In this document: positions 27,648 to 36,391 of the stretch, piece by piece
How positions within the stretch are numbered: the first letter of the stretch is position 1
Layout of the letters: each line of letters opens with the position of its first letter
Assembly (NCBI GenBank): GCA_900470285.1
Contig: UCAG01000003.1
Location: forward strand, 1 to 64,000
DNA from: Hyphomicrobiales bacterium
Lineage (GTDB): Bacteria > Pseudomonadota > Alphaproteobacteria > Rhizobiales > Rhizobiaceae
DNA: 64,000 bases
Reading direction: 5' to 3'
Notes under the pieces: model-generated
The model's input: only the letters and a program-made list of their open reading frames with translations
What the model was told of the DNA's origin: nothing
Database searches by the model: none
Translations under genes and position numbers: made by a program

Positions 27648-28367
27648 TTAATAATCTTTATCCCCGTCATCGGCTGCAACATAGCGCCAGCGTACAGATG
27701 TCACCAGTGGCTCAAGACTCAGCCGCCCGATAATCTGCTCCAGAAGCGGATCCTGATTATTATCGGCACGAAACAATGCATTGACCTCAACACGATTGCT
27801 GTCTTCAATATTGGTGCTTTCCAGATCCTGAATATGCAGGACAGTGCCGAGATCACGCAGCAACAAAGCCCGCACATGCGCTTCGGCATCCCCCATACAG
27901 ACAATACTGACAGCATAGCGGGTACCAAACTCCCCACCGCTGGCGGGTTGCCGGTCTATCAGATGCACCAGCGGGCGCAGAAACAAATTAACGCTGATAA
28001 TAAATAAGGTGGCAATCGCTGCATGGAGATAAAAACCCGCGCCGCACATAACGCCGACTGCCGCCGAACACCATAAAGTCGCGGCGGTATTCAACCCGCG
28101 AACATTAAAGCCTTCCTTGAAAATAATACCTGCGCCCAGAAAACCAATGCCGGAAACGATTTGCGCTGCCACCCGCGTCGGGCTGGTATCACCATCAACC
28201 AGCGAGGCAAAAAGTACGAAAGTAGCAGCACCAACCGCTACAAGTGTATTCGTCCGCAACCCTGCAAGCCTTTGTCGCCATTGCCGCTCAAAGCCAATAA
28301 TCCCGCCGAGAATAAAAGCGGCTGCGAGGCTGGAAAATGTATTCAAAAGGCTTTCAACAGTGGCCAT
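27648..28367 (-). CDS. MgtC/SapB-family membrane protein
   Basis: This is a 239-residue inner-membrane protein. The hydrophobic first half has four to five membrane segments with the MgtC signatures ILGGIIGFERQWRQRLAGLRTN (split) and VSGIGFLGAGIIFKEG, NVRGLNTAATLWCSAAVG. The soluble C-terminal domain (residues about 150-239) is the ACT-like domain of longer MgtC proteins. MgtC aids growth at low magnesium and survival in macrophages in several pathogens, including Brucella relatives. The start has GGAAGAG three bases before the ATG. A possible structured leader precedes it. It faces the beta-helix gene convergently. Confidence 0.9.
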   Translation of the reverse strand: MATVESLLNTFSSLAAAFILGGIIGFERQWRQRLAGLRTNTLVAVGAATFVLFASLVDGDTSPTRVAAQIVSGIGFLGAGIIFKEGFNVRGLNTAATLWCSAAVGVMCGAGFYLHAAIATLFIISVNLFLRPLVHLIDRQPASGGEFGTRYAVSIVCMGDAEAHVRALLLRDLGTVLHIQDLESTNIEDSNRVEVNALFRADNNQDPLLEQIIGRLSLEPLVTSVRWRYVAADDGDKDY

Positions 28368-28560
28368 AATCTCTTCCGTTTTTCCTTCTGATAGCAGCGG
28401 CGCATCTCAGCTTTATGAAGGAAATGCTCCACACACCAATGCTGTGTGAATGCAGCACCGGCAGCAGAGCCCTCTTCACCCGCAAGACGCAGTGTCCTGA
28501 CTTTGTCCCTGTTTCCTGCAAGGTTGCACCCTATATGGAAGATCAACAAGCCGGATCATT
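28368..28560 (-). promoter_or_regulatory. Possible structured leader of the mgtC-like gene
   Basis: On the minus strand this 190-base stretch holds several nested pairings: TGCTG-N8-CAGCA, and TTCCTTC paired with GAAGGAA just before the ribosome binding site of mgtC. The sequence GGGTGAAGAGGGCTC loosely recalls the start of Mg2+-sensing M-box leaders, but the M-box core cannot be matched by eye. A 68-codon frame through it overlaps mgtC and does not look like a protein. Confidence 0.3.
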
Positions 28561-28590
28561 CCAATCTGTAAACCGGCACAGGAGGATATG

Positions 28591-29544
28591 ATGTCACCCA
28601 ATCTGACAGGTATTCATCACCTGACTGCAATCACTGCACAGGCGAAAGAAAACAAAAAATTCTACACCGAACTTCTCGGGATGCGACTGGTCAAGAAAAC
28701 CGTCAATCAGGATGATACCAGTGCCTATCACCTGTTCTATGCCGATGGTCAGGCCTCCCCCGGTTCTGACCTCACCTTCTTCGACTGGCCGACTGCACCG
28801 GAAAAACGCGGTACTCATTCCATCAGCCGCACTGGTTTGCGTGTCTCCGGTCAGGACTCGCTGGAATATTGGCGCAAGCGACTGAGTGATGCACATGTGC
28901 AGGCCGGCGATATTCAGCTCATCGACGGACGCGCCTCTCTGGATTTTGAGGATTTCGAAGGCCAGCGTTTTCGCTTGCTGGATGACGGTAAAACCGGTGA
29001 ATCGTATCCTTGGGAGAAAAGCCCTGTTCCCGCAGATCATCAAATCCGCGGTCTCGGGCCGATCACGATCAGCGTACCGGATCTGAAATATACAGAACCG
29101 TTTCTCATCAAGCTTATGAATATGCGCAAGACCCATGACTATGCCTCACCGGATGGCCATGGTCAGGTCCATGTTTATGAAATGGGTGAAGGCGGGCCTG
29201 CTGCAGAACTGCATGTAGCCGTGCAGCCTGATCTGCCTGCCGCACAACAGGGTGCAGGAGCTGCCCACCATGTCGCGTTCCGTACACCGGATGAGGCTGG
29301 CATGCAGGAGTGGCTGCGCGTGCTTAATGACCATAAGATCCGCTCTTCCGGCGAGATCGACCGGTTTTATTTCCGCTCGCTCTATTTCCGCGAAGGTAAT
29401 GGTGTGCTGTTTGAAATCGCCACGGATGGACCGGGCTTTGCAAGCGATGAGCCAATGGAAAGTCTGGGAGAGAGCCTCTCTCTGCCACCGTTTCTTGAAG
29501 GTCGTCGCGCTGCCATTGAGCGTAATCTTAAAGCCTTAGACTAA
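28591..29544 (+). CDS. VOC-family ring-cleaving dioxygenase-like protein
   Basis: This 317-residue protein has two vicinal-oxygen-chelate halves, like LinE/MhqA/MhqO-type hydroquinone dioxygenases. The first half starts GIHHLTAITAQAKENKKFYTELLGMRLVKK (in parts), with the first metal His in HHLTAI. The second half gives AAHHVAFRTPDEAGMQEW, and its Glu ligand is in GVLFEIATDGPGF. The reaction is probably Fe2+-dependent cleavage of hydroquinone-type rings; many relatives respond to quinone stress. Two consecutive ATGs exist at 28588 and 28591; the second is chosen since GGAGG at 28581-28585 leaves five bases. It ends at a strong terminator. Confidence 0.85.
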   Translation: MSPNLTGIHHLTAITAQAKENKKFYTELLGMRLVKKTVNQDDTSAYHLFYADGQASPGSDLTFFDWPTAPEKRGTHSISRTGLRVSGQDSLEYWRKRLSDAHVQAGDIQLIDGRASLDFEDFEGQRFRLLDDGKTGESYPWEKSPVPADHQIRGLGPITISVPDLKYTEPFLIKLMNMRKTHDYASPDGHGQVHVYEMGEGGPAAELHVAVQPDLPAAQQGAGAAHHVAFRTPDEAGMQEWLRVLNDHKIRSSGEIDRFYFRSLYFREGNGVLFEIATDGPGFASDEPMESLGESLSLPPFLEGRRAAIERNLKALD

Positions 29545-29546
29545 AT

Positions 29547-29579
29547 AAAAAGCGGAGAGGCTTCCCTCTCCGCTTTTTA
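29547..29579 (+). terminator. Terminator after the VOC dioxygenase gene
   Basis: A 14-base-pair stem AAAAAGCGGAGAGG/CCTCTCCGCTTTTT (29547-29560 with 29565-29578) with a four-base loop. Confidence 0.92.
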
Positions 29580-29584
29580 TTTCC

Positions 29585-29655
29585 AGAGCATAATTCCTTA
29601 AACTTGGATCAGTTTAAAGTAACATTATGCTCTAATTTTTAAAGTGTTAGAGCGC
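29585..29655. repeat. Dispersed intergenic palindrome, family B, copy 1
   Basis: A perfect ten-base inverted repeat AGAGCATAAT/ATTATGCTCT (29585-29594 with 29624-29633) encloses a GGATCAG core; it is followed by TTTTTAAAGTGTTAGAGCG. The same arrangement recurs at 31332. Confidence 0.8.
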
Positions 29656-29686
29656 TGTGATCCAATCTGGACGTAATCCGCTCTAG
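29647..29686 (-). repeat. Dispersed intergenic element, family C, copy 1
   Basis: Read on the minus strand this 40-base unit begins CTAGAGCGGATTACGTCC and goes on AGATTGGATCACAGCGCTC. It matches the plus-strand sequence at 54608-54644 with two differences in the first 37 bases. Confidence 0.8.
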
Positions 29687-29695
29687 TCCGTTATA

Positions 29696-31132
29696 TCAGC
29701 CTGCCAGCGTATAGGCGGTTTTGACGGTGGTATAGAATTCTGCTGCATAGCGACCCTGCTCACGCGAACCGTAACTGGAGCCTTTGCGACCACCGAAAGG
29801 CACGTGGAAATCCACGCCTGCGGTTGGCAAGTTGACCATCACCATGCCTGCATCGGAATTGCGTTTGAAATGCGTGGCATATTTCAGGCTAGTTGTTGCA
29901 ATGCCGGAGGAAAGGCCGAAAGCCGTGTCATTAGCCGTTGCCAGCGCTTCTTCATAGGATTTAACACGGATGACGCTGGCCACAGGGCCGAAGATTTCCT
30001 CGCGGGAAATACGCATCTGGTTTGTCGCCTCTGTGAAGAGGGCCGGACGCAGATAGAAGCCCGGTGTGCCGCGCTCCAGTTGCTCACCGCCAAAGGCAAG
30101 TTTTGCGCCTTCCTGTGTACCAAGTGCAATATAATCCAAGTCCTGCTTCAGCTGACTGTCGTCTACCACAGGGCCGATATGCGTGCCGGATTTCAGCGCA
30201 TCATCAATCACCAGCGTTTTCATGCGGGCAACCAGTGCATCAACAAAACGGTCATGGATACCGTCCTGCACAATCAGACGGGAAGATGCAGTGCAACGCT
30301 GACCGGTTGAGAAGAAAGACGAATTGAGCGCTGCTTCAACGGCCACATCGAGATCGGCATCATCCAGAATAACAAAAGGATTTTTACCACCCATTTCCAG
30401 TTGAAATTTGCGGTTATGCACGATAGAAGCCGCAGCAACACGCTGGCCGGTGCCGGTGGAGCCTGTGAATGTCAGGGCATGCACATCCGCGCTATCCAGA
30501 ATAGCCTGACCAACAACCGACCCTTTGCCCATCACCAGATTGAGCACGCCTTTTGGCAGGCCTGCGCGGTGCAGAATATCAACAATCGCATGGGCGCAGC
30601 CCGGCACCAGATCGGCTGGTTTGAACACCACCGTGTTCCCGTAGCACAGTGCCGGCGCAATCTTCCATGCCGGAATAGCAATCGGGAAATTCCACGGCGT
30701 GATAATGCCGACCACCCCAACCGGTTCGCGGGTGATTTCCACACCGATATTCGGACGTACAGATGGCAGAACTTCACCGGCAAGGCGCAGAGCTTCATTG
30801 GCAAAGAAGTCAAAAATCTGCGCAGCGCGCATGGTTTCGCCTATGGCTTCCGGCAGAGTTTTACCCTCTTCGCGTGCCAGCAAGCGACCGAGCTCTTCCT
30901 TACGTGCCAGAATCTCATCCGAGGTTTTGCGCAGAATTGCATGACGCTCCATGATGCCGGAGCGTGACCATGACGGAAATGCTGCCTTGGCGGCTGCAAT
31001 TGCGCTCAATGCATCAGCCTGAGAGGCGCGGGCATATTCACCCACCACATCATTGGTATCAGACGGGCTGATATTCGGGATCGCCTCGCCGCCAACCCAT
31101 TCGCCGTCAATCAGATTCTTATGCAATGTCAT
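29696..31132 (-). CDS. Aldehyde dehydrogenase, alpha-ketoglutaric semialdehyde dehydrogenase type
   Basis: This NAD(P)-dependent enzyme of 478 residues belongs to the aldehyde dehydrogenase superfamily. Signatures are TPWNFPIAIPAWKIAPAL, FTGSTGTGQRV, LEMGGKNPFVILDDADLD with the general base Glu, and FFSTGQRCTASSRLIV with the catalytic Cys. The protein looks closest to the 2,5-dioxopentanoate (alpha-ketoglutaric semialdehyde) dehydrogenases of pentose and glucarate oxidation, but no partner dehydratase is nearby and the substrate is inferred. The ATG at 31132 has GGGGAG ten bases upstream and is preferred over the TTG at 31141. It sits between two intergenic repeats. Confidence 0.85.
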   Translation of the reverse strand: MTLHKNLIDGEWVGGEAIPNISPSDTNDVVGEYARASQADALSAIAAAKAAFPSWSRSGIMERHAILRKTSDEILARKEELGRLLAREEGKTLPEAIGETMRAAQIFDFFANEALRLAGEVLPSVRPNIGVEITREPVGVVGIITPWNFPIAIPAWKIAPALCYGNTVVFKPADLVPGCAHAIVDILHRAGLPKGVLNLVMGKGSVVGQAILDSADVHALTFTGSTGTGQRVAAASIVHNRKFQLEMGGKNPFVILDDADLDVAVEAALNSSFFSTGQRCTASSRLIVQDGIHDRFVDALVARMKTLVIDDALKSGTHIGPVVDDSQLKQDLDYIALGTQEGAKLAFGGEQLERGTPGFYLRPALFTEATNQMRISREEIFGPVASVIRVKSYEEALATANDTAFGLSSGIATTSLKYATHFKRNSDAGMVMVNLPTAGVDFHVPFGGRKGSSYGSREQGRYAAEFYTTVKTAYTLAG

Positions 31133-31509
31133 ATTCTGCAAACTCCCCTTTGCGAATAGCCGGTCACTCGTTCCGCCAGCACCATGTCATATATGATGCA
31201 TCAAACTAATATCATTTAAAGCATTGTGACTATGGTTCAGGCCTCATAAAGCGATGCTCATTCGGAATGATCCTGATATATCAGTATCTACAGGAAAAAC
31301 ATGCGGCTGTCATCACCCAATATAATTTTTCGAGCATAATTCCTTAGGTTGGGATCAGCTCAAGGTACGATTATGCTCTCATTTTAAAATGTTAGAGCGA
31401 GTTTTATGCGTCAGTCAGGCGCGCGATACTCTAATCTCAGCACAGCATCTTTGATAAAGCCCTGCGTACCCTATATAAATAGCAAGACAAGAAACAAAGC
31501 GGAGCAGTC
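31133..31509. other. Intergenic region between aldehyde dehydrogenase and cueR
   Basis: These 377 bases between divergent genes hold the family B repeat at 31332 and should carry both promoters. No gene is seen. Confidence 0.5.
31332..31400. repeat. Dispersed intergenic palindrome, family B, copy 2
   Basis: GAGCATAAT (31332-31340) and ATTATGCTC (31370-31378) enclose GGGATCAG and are followed by TTTTAAAATGTTAGAGCG, the same order of parts as in the copy at 29585. Confidence 0.8.
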
Positions 31510-31965
31510 ATGATTATCGGCGAAGCAGAAAAAGCATCCGGCATTTCAGCCAAGATGATCCGCTACTATGAATCCATCGGCCTGATTGATGCAGCTGACC
31601 GCACAGCCTCCGGCTACCGTGTCTATTCCGACCGTGACGTGCAAAATCTGCGTTTCATACGCCAGTGCCGCGATCTCGGCCTGTCACTGGAGCGAATTAA
31701 ACTCTTGCTCAATCTCTGGCGTAATGATCAGCGTGCATCATCTGAAGTAAAACAGATTGCGCTGGCGCATGTGGCTGAACTGGAAACCAAAATCGCAGAT
31801 ATGCGCTCCATGGCGGATACATTGCAAAAACTGGCAGACCGCTGCCATGGCGATAATGATCCGGATTGCGCAATTATCAATGCTTTGTCGCTGCAAAATC
31901 AGATGACACTCAATAAGAAAACCAACGGCTCAAAAAGCAGCGCTAAAAAACAGCAACCGCACTAA
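31510..31965 (+). CDS. cueR: Cu(I)-responsive MerR-family regulator CueR
   Basis: This 151-residue regulator has the MerR winged helix at the N-terminus (IGEAEKASGISAKMIRYYESIGLI and GYRVYSDRDVQNLRFIRQ, in parts), a dimerisation helix, and the CueR metal loop with two cysteines eight residues apart in DRCHGDNDPDC. It should activate copper-tolerance promoters that have a 19-base spacer. No copper ATPase or chaperone gene is adjacent; the only CueR-like operator found in the window is at 39023-39053, 7 kb away. The C-terminal tail is Lys/Ser-rich. It converges on the HWE kinase gene. Confidence 0.9.
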   Translation: MIIGEAEKASGISAKMIRYYESIGLIDAADRTASGYRVYSDRDVQNLRFIRQCRDLGLSLERIKLLLNLWRNDQRASSEVKQIALAHVAELETKIADMRSMADTLQKLADRCHGDNDPDCAIINALSLQNQMTLNKKTNGSKSSAKKQQPH

Positions 31966-32004
31966 TCTTGCAAAAGTGTTTGCCTTGAGCAATCCGCCCC
32001 TGCT

Positions 32005-34032
32005 TTACACGCGGCTTTCTGCAGGCATATCAGGCAATGGCAGTTCAATAACAAAAACAAGGCCGTTTTTGTCCCATATTTCCTCAAACGATCCGCGCAT
32101 CTGCACATCAATACTGAGCTGTTTGAGACGGGAGCCAAAACCACGCTGTGACGGCTCCTGAATAATTTGGGGACCGCCGGTCTCCCGCCACTCAATCCGC
32201 ATAAAATCCTCATGTCCGGACAGCTTGATACGGACATGCCCCTGCGGCACGGACAATGCTCCGTGCTTAACAGAATTTGTCATCAGTTCATGGAAAACCA
32301 AACTCATCGGCGTTACATGCTCAACCGGGCATAAAAGTGCATCCCCTTCTATGGAAATGCGCTCCTGATCCGAAAATACATAAGGCTGTGTAAGACGGGT
32401 CAGCAAATCATTCAGCGAGATATTGATATGTTGTCCGGTTGCAGCTGATGTTTTCTGATAGGTCAGCTCAAATGCACCCGCCAGTGCTGTCATGCGTTCC
32501 CGCATCTGGCCGACATAATCCTGCACATCCGTTTTGCCCCGTGCAGACAAGCTCATCAGGCTGATAATCACCGCGAACATATTTTTCAGCCGGTGGTTCA
32601 GTTCCTGCGCTACCACTTCCCGCTGCTCCAGCGCCAGCTGTTCAGCGGTCACATTCACAATCAGTCCGAGAACCGAAGGTTTTCCGATATCCGTATAGAT
32701 ACGCCTGCCAATACCTGTGACCCATACCGGATGCGGTTGTTCCGTATCACGGATACGGAAAGTCTCTCGGACAATATCACCTGACGTCAGTGCATTGCTC
32801 AGAGCCGTTTCCACACGCAGCTTATCTTCCTCGTGCACAAGAGGCATAAAATCAGTCACAAAATTGATTTTACGTCTGTCTTTAAATGCCAGCATATGAC
32901 TGGCGCGACCATCCAGACTGACTTCGGCATCCTCAGGATTATACTCCCAGACACCAATATTACCGGCATCCAGCGCCATTTGCAGGCGCAGTTGCGCTTC
33001 CAGAAGTTTCAGCTCTTTTGCACGGTTGCGCTTATCGGCCTGTATCAGCGCCTCACTGACAACATCCAGCTCGCTAATGCCCGAGCCCAGCGGCTTTATC
33101 GCCTGCACATCCCCCACAGCCATAGCCTGCGCTGCCAGTTTTCTGACCGGCTTCGAAATCCGGCGTCCGAAAAAGCCCGCCAGCAAAGCGCTCAGCAATA
33201 ATGTGCCCAGCAGCAGAATAATAAAATATGCAAAAGCTACCCAAACCGGCCAGTTCAGCTCCGAGCGATTGACACCGATCGCAATCCGCCAGTCACTCAA
33301 CGGAGAACGGACATAATAACCGACTACCTGCTTGCCATCCAGAATCTGCCCGCGCCAGCGCCCCTGCACATCCTTGGTTTCCGCACGTAACTTATCCGGT
33401 ATCTGACGTCCCGTATAATCATCGCTGTTATTATTGCGTGCCAGAACCTGATCGTTCTGATCCACCACAACCGCAATCCAGTTTTTGGAAATACCGCTCA
33501 AATTCAAAAGATCGGTAATACGCTGTGCTTCCATACTCAGCGCCAGAAAATAATGAATTTTCCCGTCAACAAAGACCGGCCTTACCACTGTAAAACAATA
33601 GGGCGTATTCTCATGAACACGCCGGACACCAGTGACATAGGGTTTTCCTGCCGCTTTGGCGGCCGCCAGATCTGTTTTTGTCAGCAGCGGTAAATCACTG
33701 ACCCGCGCAGGATCCGAGGCAACCAGCAATTTCGCCTCAGGATCATAGACCGTAATATTGATGTTTAATTCCTGCGCCATATCATGCAGGGTTGTCTGAA
33801 GAATATCAAAACGGCCATTCTTCAGAATATTGGAATAGCTGATAATTTCAGCAGCACGCTGAAGACCGTAGACTTCCCGGTCAATTGTAATGGCGAGTGA
33901 CTGGGTGACATCAAAAGCCTGATTTTCAATATGGCTTCTTTCCTGCAAAACCAGCAGCCATAAGAAAAAGCCGACCAATATAATCAGAGGAAGCAACAGG
34001 GCGAGCGCAAACAGCGTAAGATGTCGCTTCAA
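32005..34032 (-). CDS. HWE-family sensor histidine kinase (Cache-HAMP-PAS)
   Basis: This is a 675-residue membrane sensor. TM1 (LTLFALALLLPLIILVGFFLWLL, in part) is followed by a periplasmic Cache-type sensor of about 240 residues, TM2 (VWVAFAYFIILLLGTLLLSAL), a HAMP segment starting GRRISKPVRKLAAQAMAVGD, and a PAS domain (GNIGVWEYN, then FRIRDTEQPHPVWVTGIGR). The kinase core has the HWE features: NHRLKNMFAVI with the phospho-His, FHELMTNSVKHGAL, and IEWRETGGP with the Trp-x-Glu that names the family. HWE kinases are enriched in alphaproteobacteria and often act in the general stress response. No response regulator is adjacent. The ligand is unknown. Confidence 0.93.
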   Translation of the reverse strand: MKRHLTLFALALLLPLIILVGFFLWLLVLQERSHIENQAFDVTQSLAITIDREVYGLQRAAEIISYSNILKNGRFDILQTTLHDMAQELNINITVYDPEAKLLVASDPARVSDLPLLTKTDLAAAKAAGKPYVTGVRRVHENTPYCFTVVRPVFVDGKIHYFLALSMEAQRITDLLNLSGISKNWIAVVVDQNDQVLARNNNSDDYTGRQIPDKLRAETKDVQGRWRGQILDGKQVVGYYVRSPLSDWRIAIGVNRSELNWPVWVAFAYFIILLLGTLLLSALLAGFFGRRISKPVRKLAAQAMAVGDVQAIKPLGSGISELDVVSEALIQADKRNRAKELKLLEAQLRLQMALDAGNIGVWEYNPEDAEVSLDGRASHMLAFKDRRKINFVTDFMPLVHEEDKLRVETALSNALTSGDIVRETFRIRDTEQPHPVWVTGIGRRIYTDIGKPSVLGLIVNVTAEQLALEQREVVAQELNHRLKNMFAVIISLMSLSARGKTDVQDYVGQMRERMTALAGAFELTYQKTSAATGQHINISLNDLLTRLTQPYVFSDQERISIEGDALLCPVEHVTPMSLVFHELMTNSVKHGALSVPQGHVRIKLSGHEDFMRIEWRETGGPQIIQEPSQRGFGSRLKQLSIDVQMRGSFEEIWDKNGLVFVIELPLPDMPAESRV

Positions 34033-34231
34033 ATCTGCCCCTCCCTGATCGGTTCAGTGCAGATGCCGGTCATTTTGCGGGATAAACCCGTTCTGATGGC
34101 AGTCAGACAAAGAACGATAGTCGCAATCTTTGACCGAACATAAAAAAATTATACCATCATAGCAAGTCAGTAAAAATACGAACTCTCAATCCGGTCAGAG
34201 TGTTTCCGGTTAAAAACTGAAACGTTAAAAT

Positions 34232-34300
34232 CGCTCTGATCTTTTGTTTTTACGCGTATCCTATCCAGAAACTGCCTCACATTTTTCGGGATATTTTCTA
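34232..34300 (-). repeat. Dispersed intergenic palindrome, family A, copy 2
   Basis: On the plus strand the order GCTCT, CTTTTGTTTTTACGCGTATCC, GAAACTGCCTCAC, ATTTTTCGGGAT matches the reverse complement of the elements at 9105, 54712 and 55726. It ends on the stop codon of the phosphoglycerol-transferase-like gene. Confidence 0.65.
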
Positions 34301-36391
34301 ATACTGCGATGTAACCTGTTTTTTGTTGTCCTGACCGGTTGTCGCATAGATACCGGCACTCAGAAACGGAAAGATCTTTTCTTTAGAATAGCTGCTTCCG
34401 AACATCATATCATACTGAACCTGACGGTAATCCTGCAAAATCTGCGGCATCACCGGTTGCTGCATCCATCCGGCATGCGGCGTATAATCTTTATCCAGCA
34501 GCAAATGGCCGTCAATCACGCTGTATTCCTGATGCACCTTGCCCAGAAAACCGGTGTAATAAGGGTGCTGGAGGCCAGCCATTTCCAGAACATAAAGCGG
34601 CAGAAAAGACGGGCTGATTGTGCCGACACCACGCAGGCTGTCTGTACGGCTGGACCACAATACCAGCGGCGTTTCATGCTGCGCCAGCATATGATCTGCC
34701 GTATCAACGCGACTGGCCGTACGGTTCTTCATATAACCGCTCTCAACATAGACATCACCAAGCGGTGGCAGATGATCACCGAAGAAAACAATAATTGTCT
34801 CCCGCTCGCGTTTCTTTGCCCACGCCATCAATCGTCCGAGATTGATATCCGCATCCTGTGCACCCTGTGCAAAAGCCCGAACAGACCCTTTGGATGCCTC
34901 ACTCACAGCACTATCTGCATTGGTGACAACCTTGATCTGGCTGTCCGGATAACGGCTTGGCGCATAAGGACCATGCCCCTGCAGGGATACACCGAACAGG
35001 AACAGCGGTTTTTCCGCCTCTTCAGCCGAGCGGATAATCTCGCTGGTAAATTCCTCATCTGACGCCAGATGGCCTTTTTTCATCAGCTCCGGCAGATTTT
35101 CTTCGGACAGGAACTTATCAAAGCCGAAATTTTCATAGACAGAGCCACGGTTCCAGAACCATTGGCGATAGGGATGCAGCGCACGGGTTTCATAACCCTG
35201 CTCACTGAAGAATGAGGCCAGCGAAGGCACTGGTCTGCGCACATATTGCTGATAAGGAATGCTGCCATAAGGCAAAAAGGCATTCGAAAATCCGGTCAGC
35301 GCTTCAAATTCAACATTCGCGGTCATACCGCCGAATTCTGGAGAAAACACATGGCCGGACTGGTTGGCACGCACATTTTTGATCGGATCTTCATCAAAGG
35401 CCACACCCGGAAGACGGGATGGATCCCAGAAAGATTCACTCATGATCACAATAACATCCGGCTTTTCGTCATTACGTGCAACAACCGGAACAATAGTATT
35501 GCCATGAACGGATGATGATCCGCCCAGCAGGCTGCTGTCAGCATCAGCAGGGAATAAATATTCCGCAATACTCGCAATCCGCTCCTGCGAATAGCCGTTC
35601 GGCGCTGAGACATTGGCCATAGGAATATTGAAAATAAACGCCACAACCAAACCGTTATGAGCGTAATTTTCTTTCTGATCCCACATCATCGGCACAATGC
35701 CCATGCGGTCACGGATATAGGAGAAGCTAGAATAATCAGAAATACTGCCGAACCAGATCAAAGCGGGCAAAGCCGCAGCAAGACGCACTCCGCGCGCCGC
35801 CCAGCTGAGACGTGGCACAGAACGCCGGAAAAAGCGCCAGCAAAAATACAAAGCCGCAAGTGCTGCCATCGAAGCGAGCACGATCAGCACCGCATCCAGC
35901 GGTCTGTCGCGCACCAGCAACGGCATCAGATCAACGACCTGACGGGTATAAAGCAGGTCACTCGGGTAGAGCGGATCACCAAGATACATGCCCTTTTGCC
36001 GGTTGAACCAGGCAAGTCCGAGCAAAACCGGCGCAACAATCAAAATACCTTGCCACAAACGCCCCAGCAGGCTGTCCAGCAAAAACAGTGTTAGGAAAAC
36101 AAGAGCTAATGTTGTCCAAAGCGGACGATGTGTCAGCGTAAAATACTGTTTCCACGATGCTGCAGAACCCCGCATCAGCCACTCGGTCAGCATGACTACA
36201 GACACAGTGAGGAACAGTGTGCCGGCTGTGGCAATCAATGCGCGCCAGAACCAATGCCTGCTGGCAAAATATGCACAAAACCGGCCAGTGCGGCGCGCCG
36301 CCTTCCGCTTATCCCCGTGATTCAGCGTGCTGTCAGAATAAGGGACAGCATGCGATGCATGATGAGGGACCGGCGTCGCAAGATTGCTCAA
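34298..36391 (-). CDS. LTA-synthase-like membrane sulfatase (phosphoglycerol transferase family)
   Basis: This is a 697-residue inner-membrane enzyme with about five N-terminal membrane helices (for example ALIATAGTLFLTVSVVML and LWTTLALVFLTLFLLDSLLG) and a large periplasmic alkaline-phosphatase-fold domain. The catalytic-domain motifs are VIVIMSESFWDPSRLPG, FSPEFGGMTANVEFEALTG (the Thr/metal region), LHPYRQWFWNRG and IIVFFGDHLPPLG (metal-binding Asp-His). In Gram-negatives this family transfers phosphoglycerol from phosphatidylglycerol to periplasmic glucans (OpgB type). The start is a TTG at 36391 with GGAAG seven bases before it; no ATG fits ahead of the first helix. A Pho-box-like triple repeat lies upstream. 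Confidence 0.85.
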   Translation of the reverse strand: MSNLATPVPHHASHAVPYSDSTLNHGDKRKAARRTGRFCAYFASRHWFWRALIATAGTLFLTVSVVMLTEWLMRGSAASWKQYFTLTHRPLWTTLALVFLTLFLLDSLLGRLWQGILIVAPVLLGLAWFNRQKGMYLGDPLYPSDLLYTRQVVDLMPLLVRDRPLDAVLIVLASMAALAALYFCWRFFRRSVPRLSWAARGVRLAAALPALIWFGSISDYSSFSYIRDRMGIVPMMWDQKENYAHNGLVVAFIFNIPMANVSAPNGYSQERIASIAEYLFPADADSSLLGGSSSVHGNTIVPVVARNDEKPDVIVIMSESFWDPSRLPGVAFDEDPIKNVRANQSGHVFSPEFGGMTANVEFEALTGFSNAFLPYGSIPYQQYVRRPVPSLASFFSEQGYETRALHPYRQWFWNRGSVYENFGFDKFLSEENLPELMKKGHLASDEEFTSEIIRSAEEAEKPLFLFGVSLQGHGPYAPSRYPDSQIKVVTNADSAVSEASKGSVRAFAQGAQDADINLGRLMAWAKKRERETIIVFFGDHLPPLGDVYVESGYMKNRTASRVDTADHMLAQHETPLVLWSSRTDSLRGVGTISPSFLPLYVLEMAGLQHPYYTGFLGKVHQEYSVIDGHLLLDKDYTPHAGWMQQPVMPQILQDYRQVQYDMMFGSSYSKEKIFPFLSAGIYATTGQDNKKQVTSQY

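Noticed and set aside
28440-28520. Definite M-box riboswitch before mgtC
   Set aside because: Only a short stretch is M-box-like by eye; the conserved core could not be aligned, so it is kept as a low-confidence leader.
28343-28549. 68-codon minus-strand ORF before the MgtC-like gene
   Set aside because: It overlaps the mgtC start, lacks a ribosome binding site, and the sequence looks more like a structured leader.
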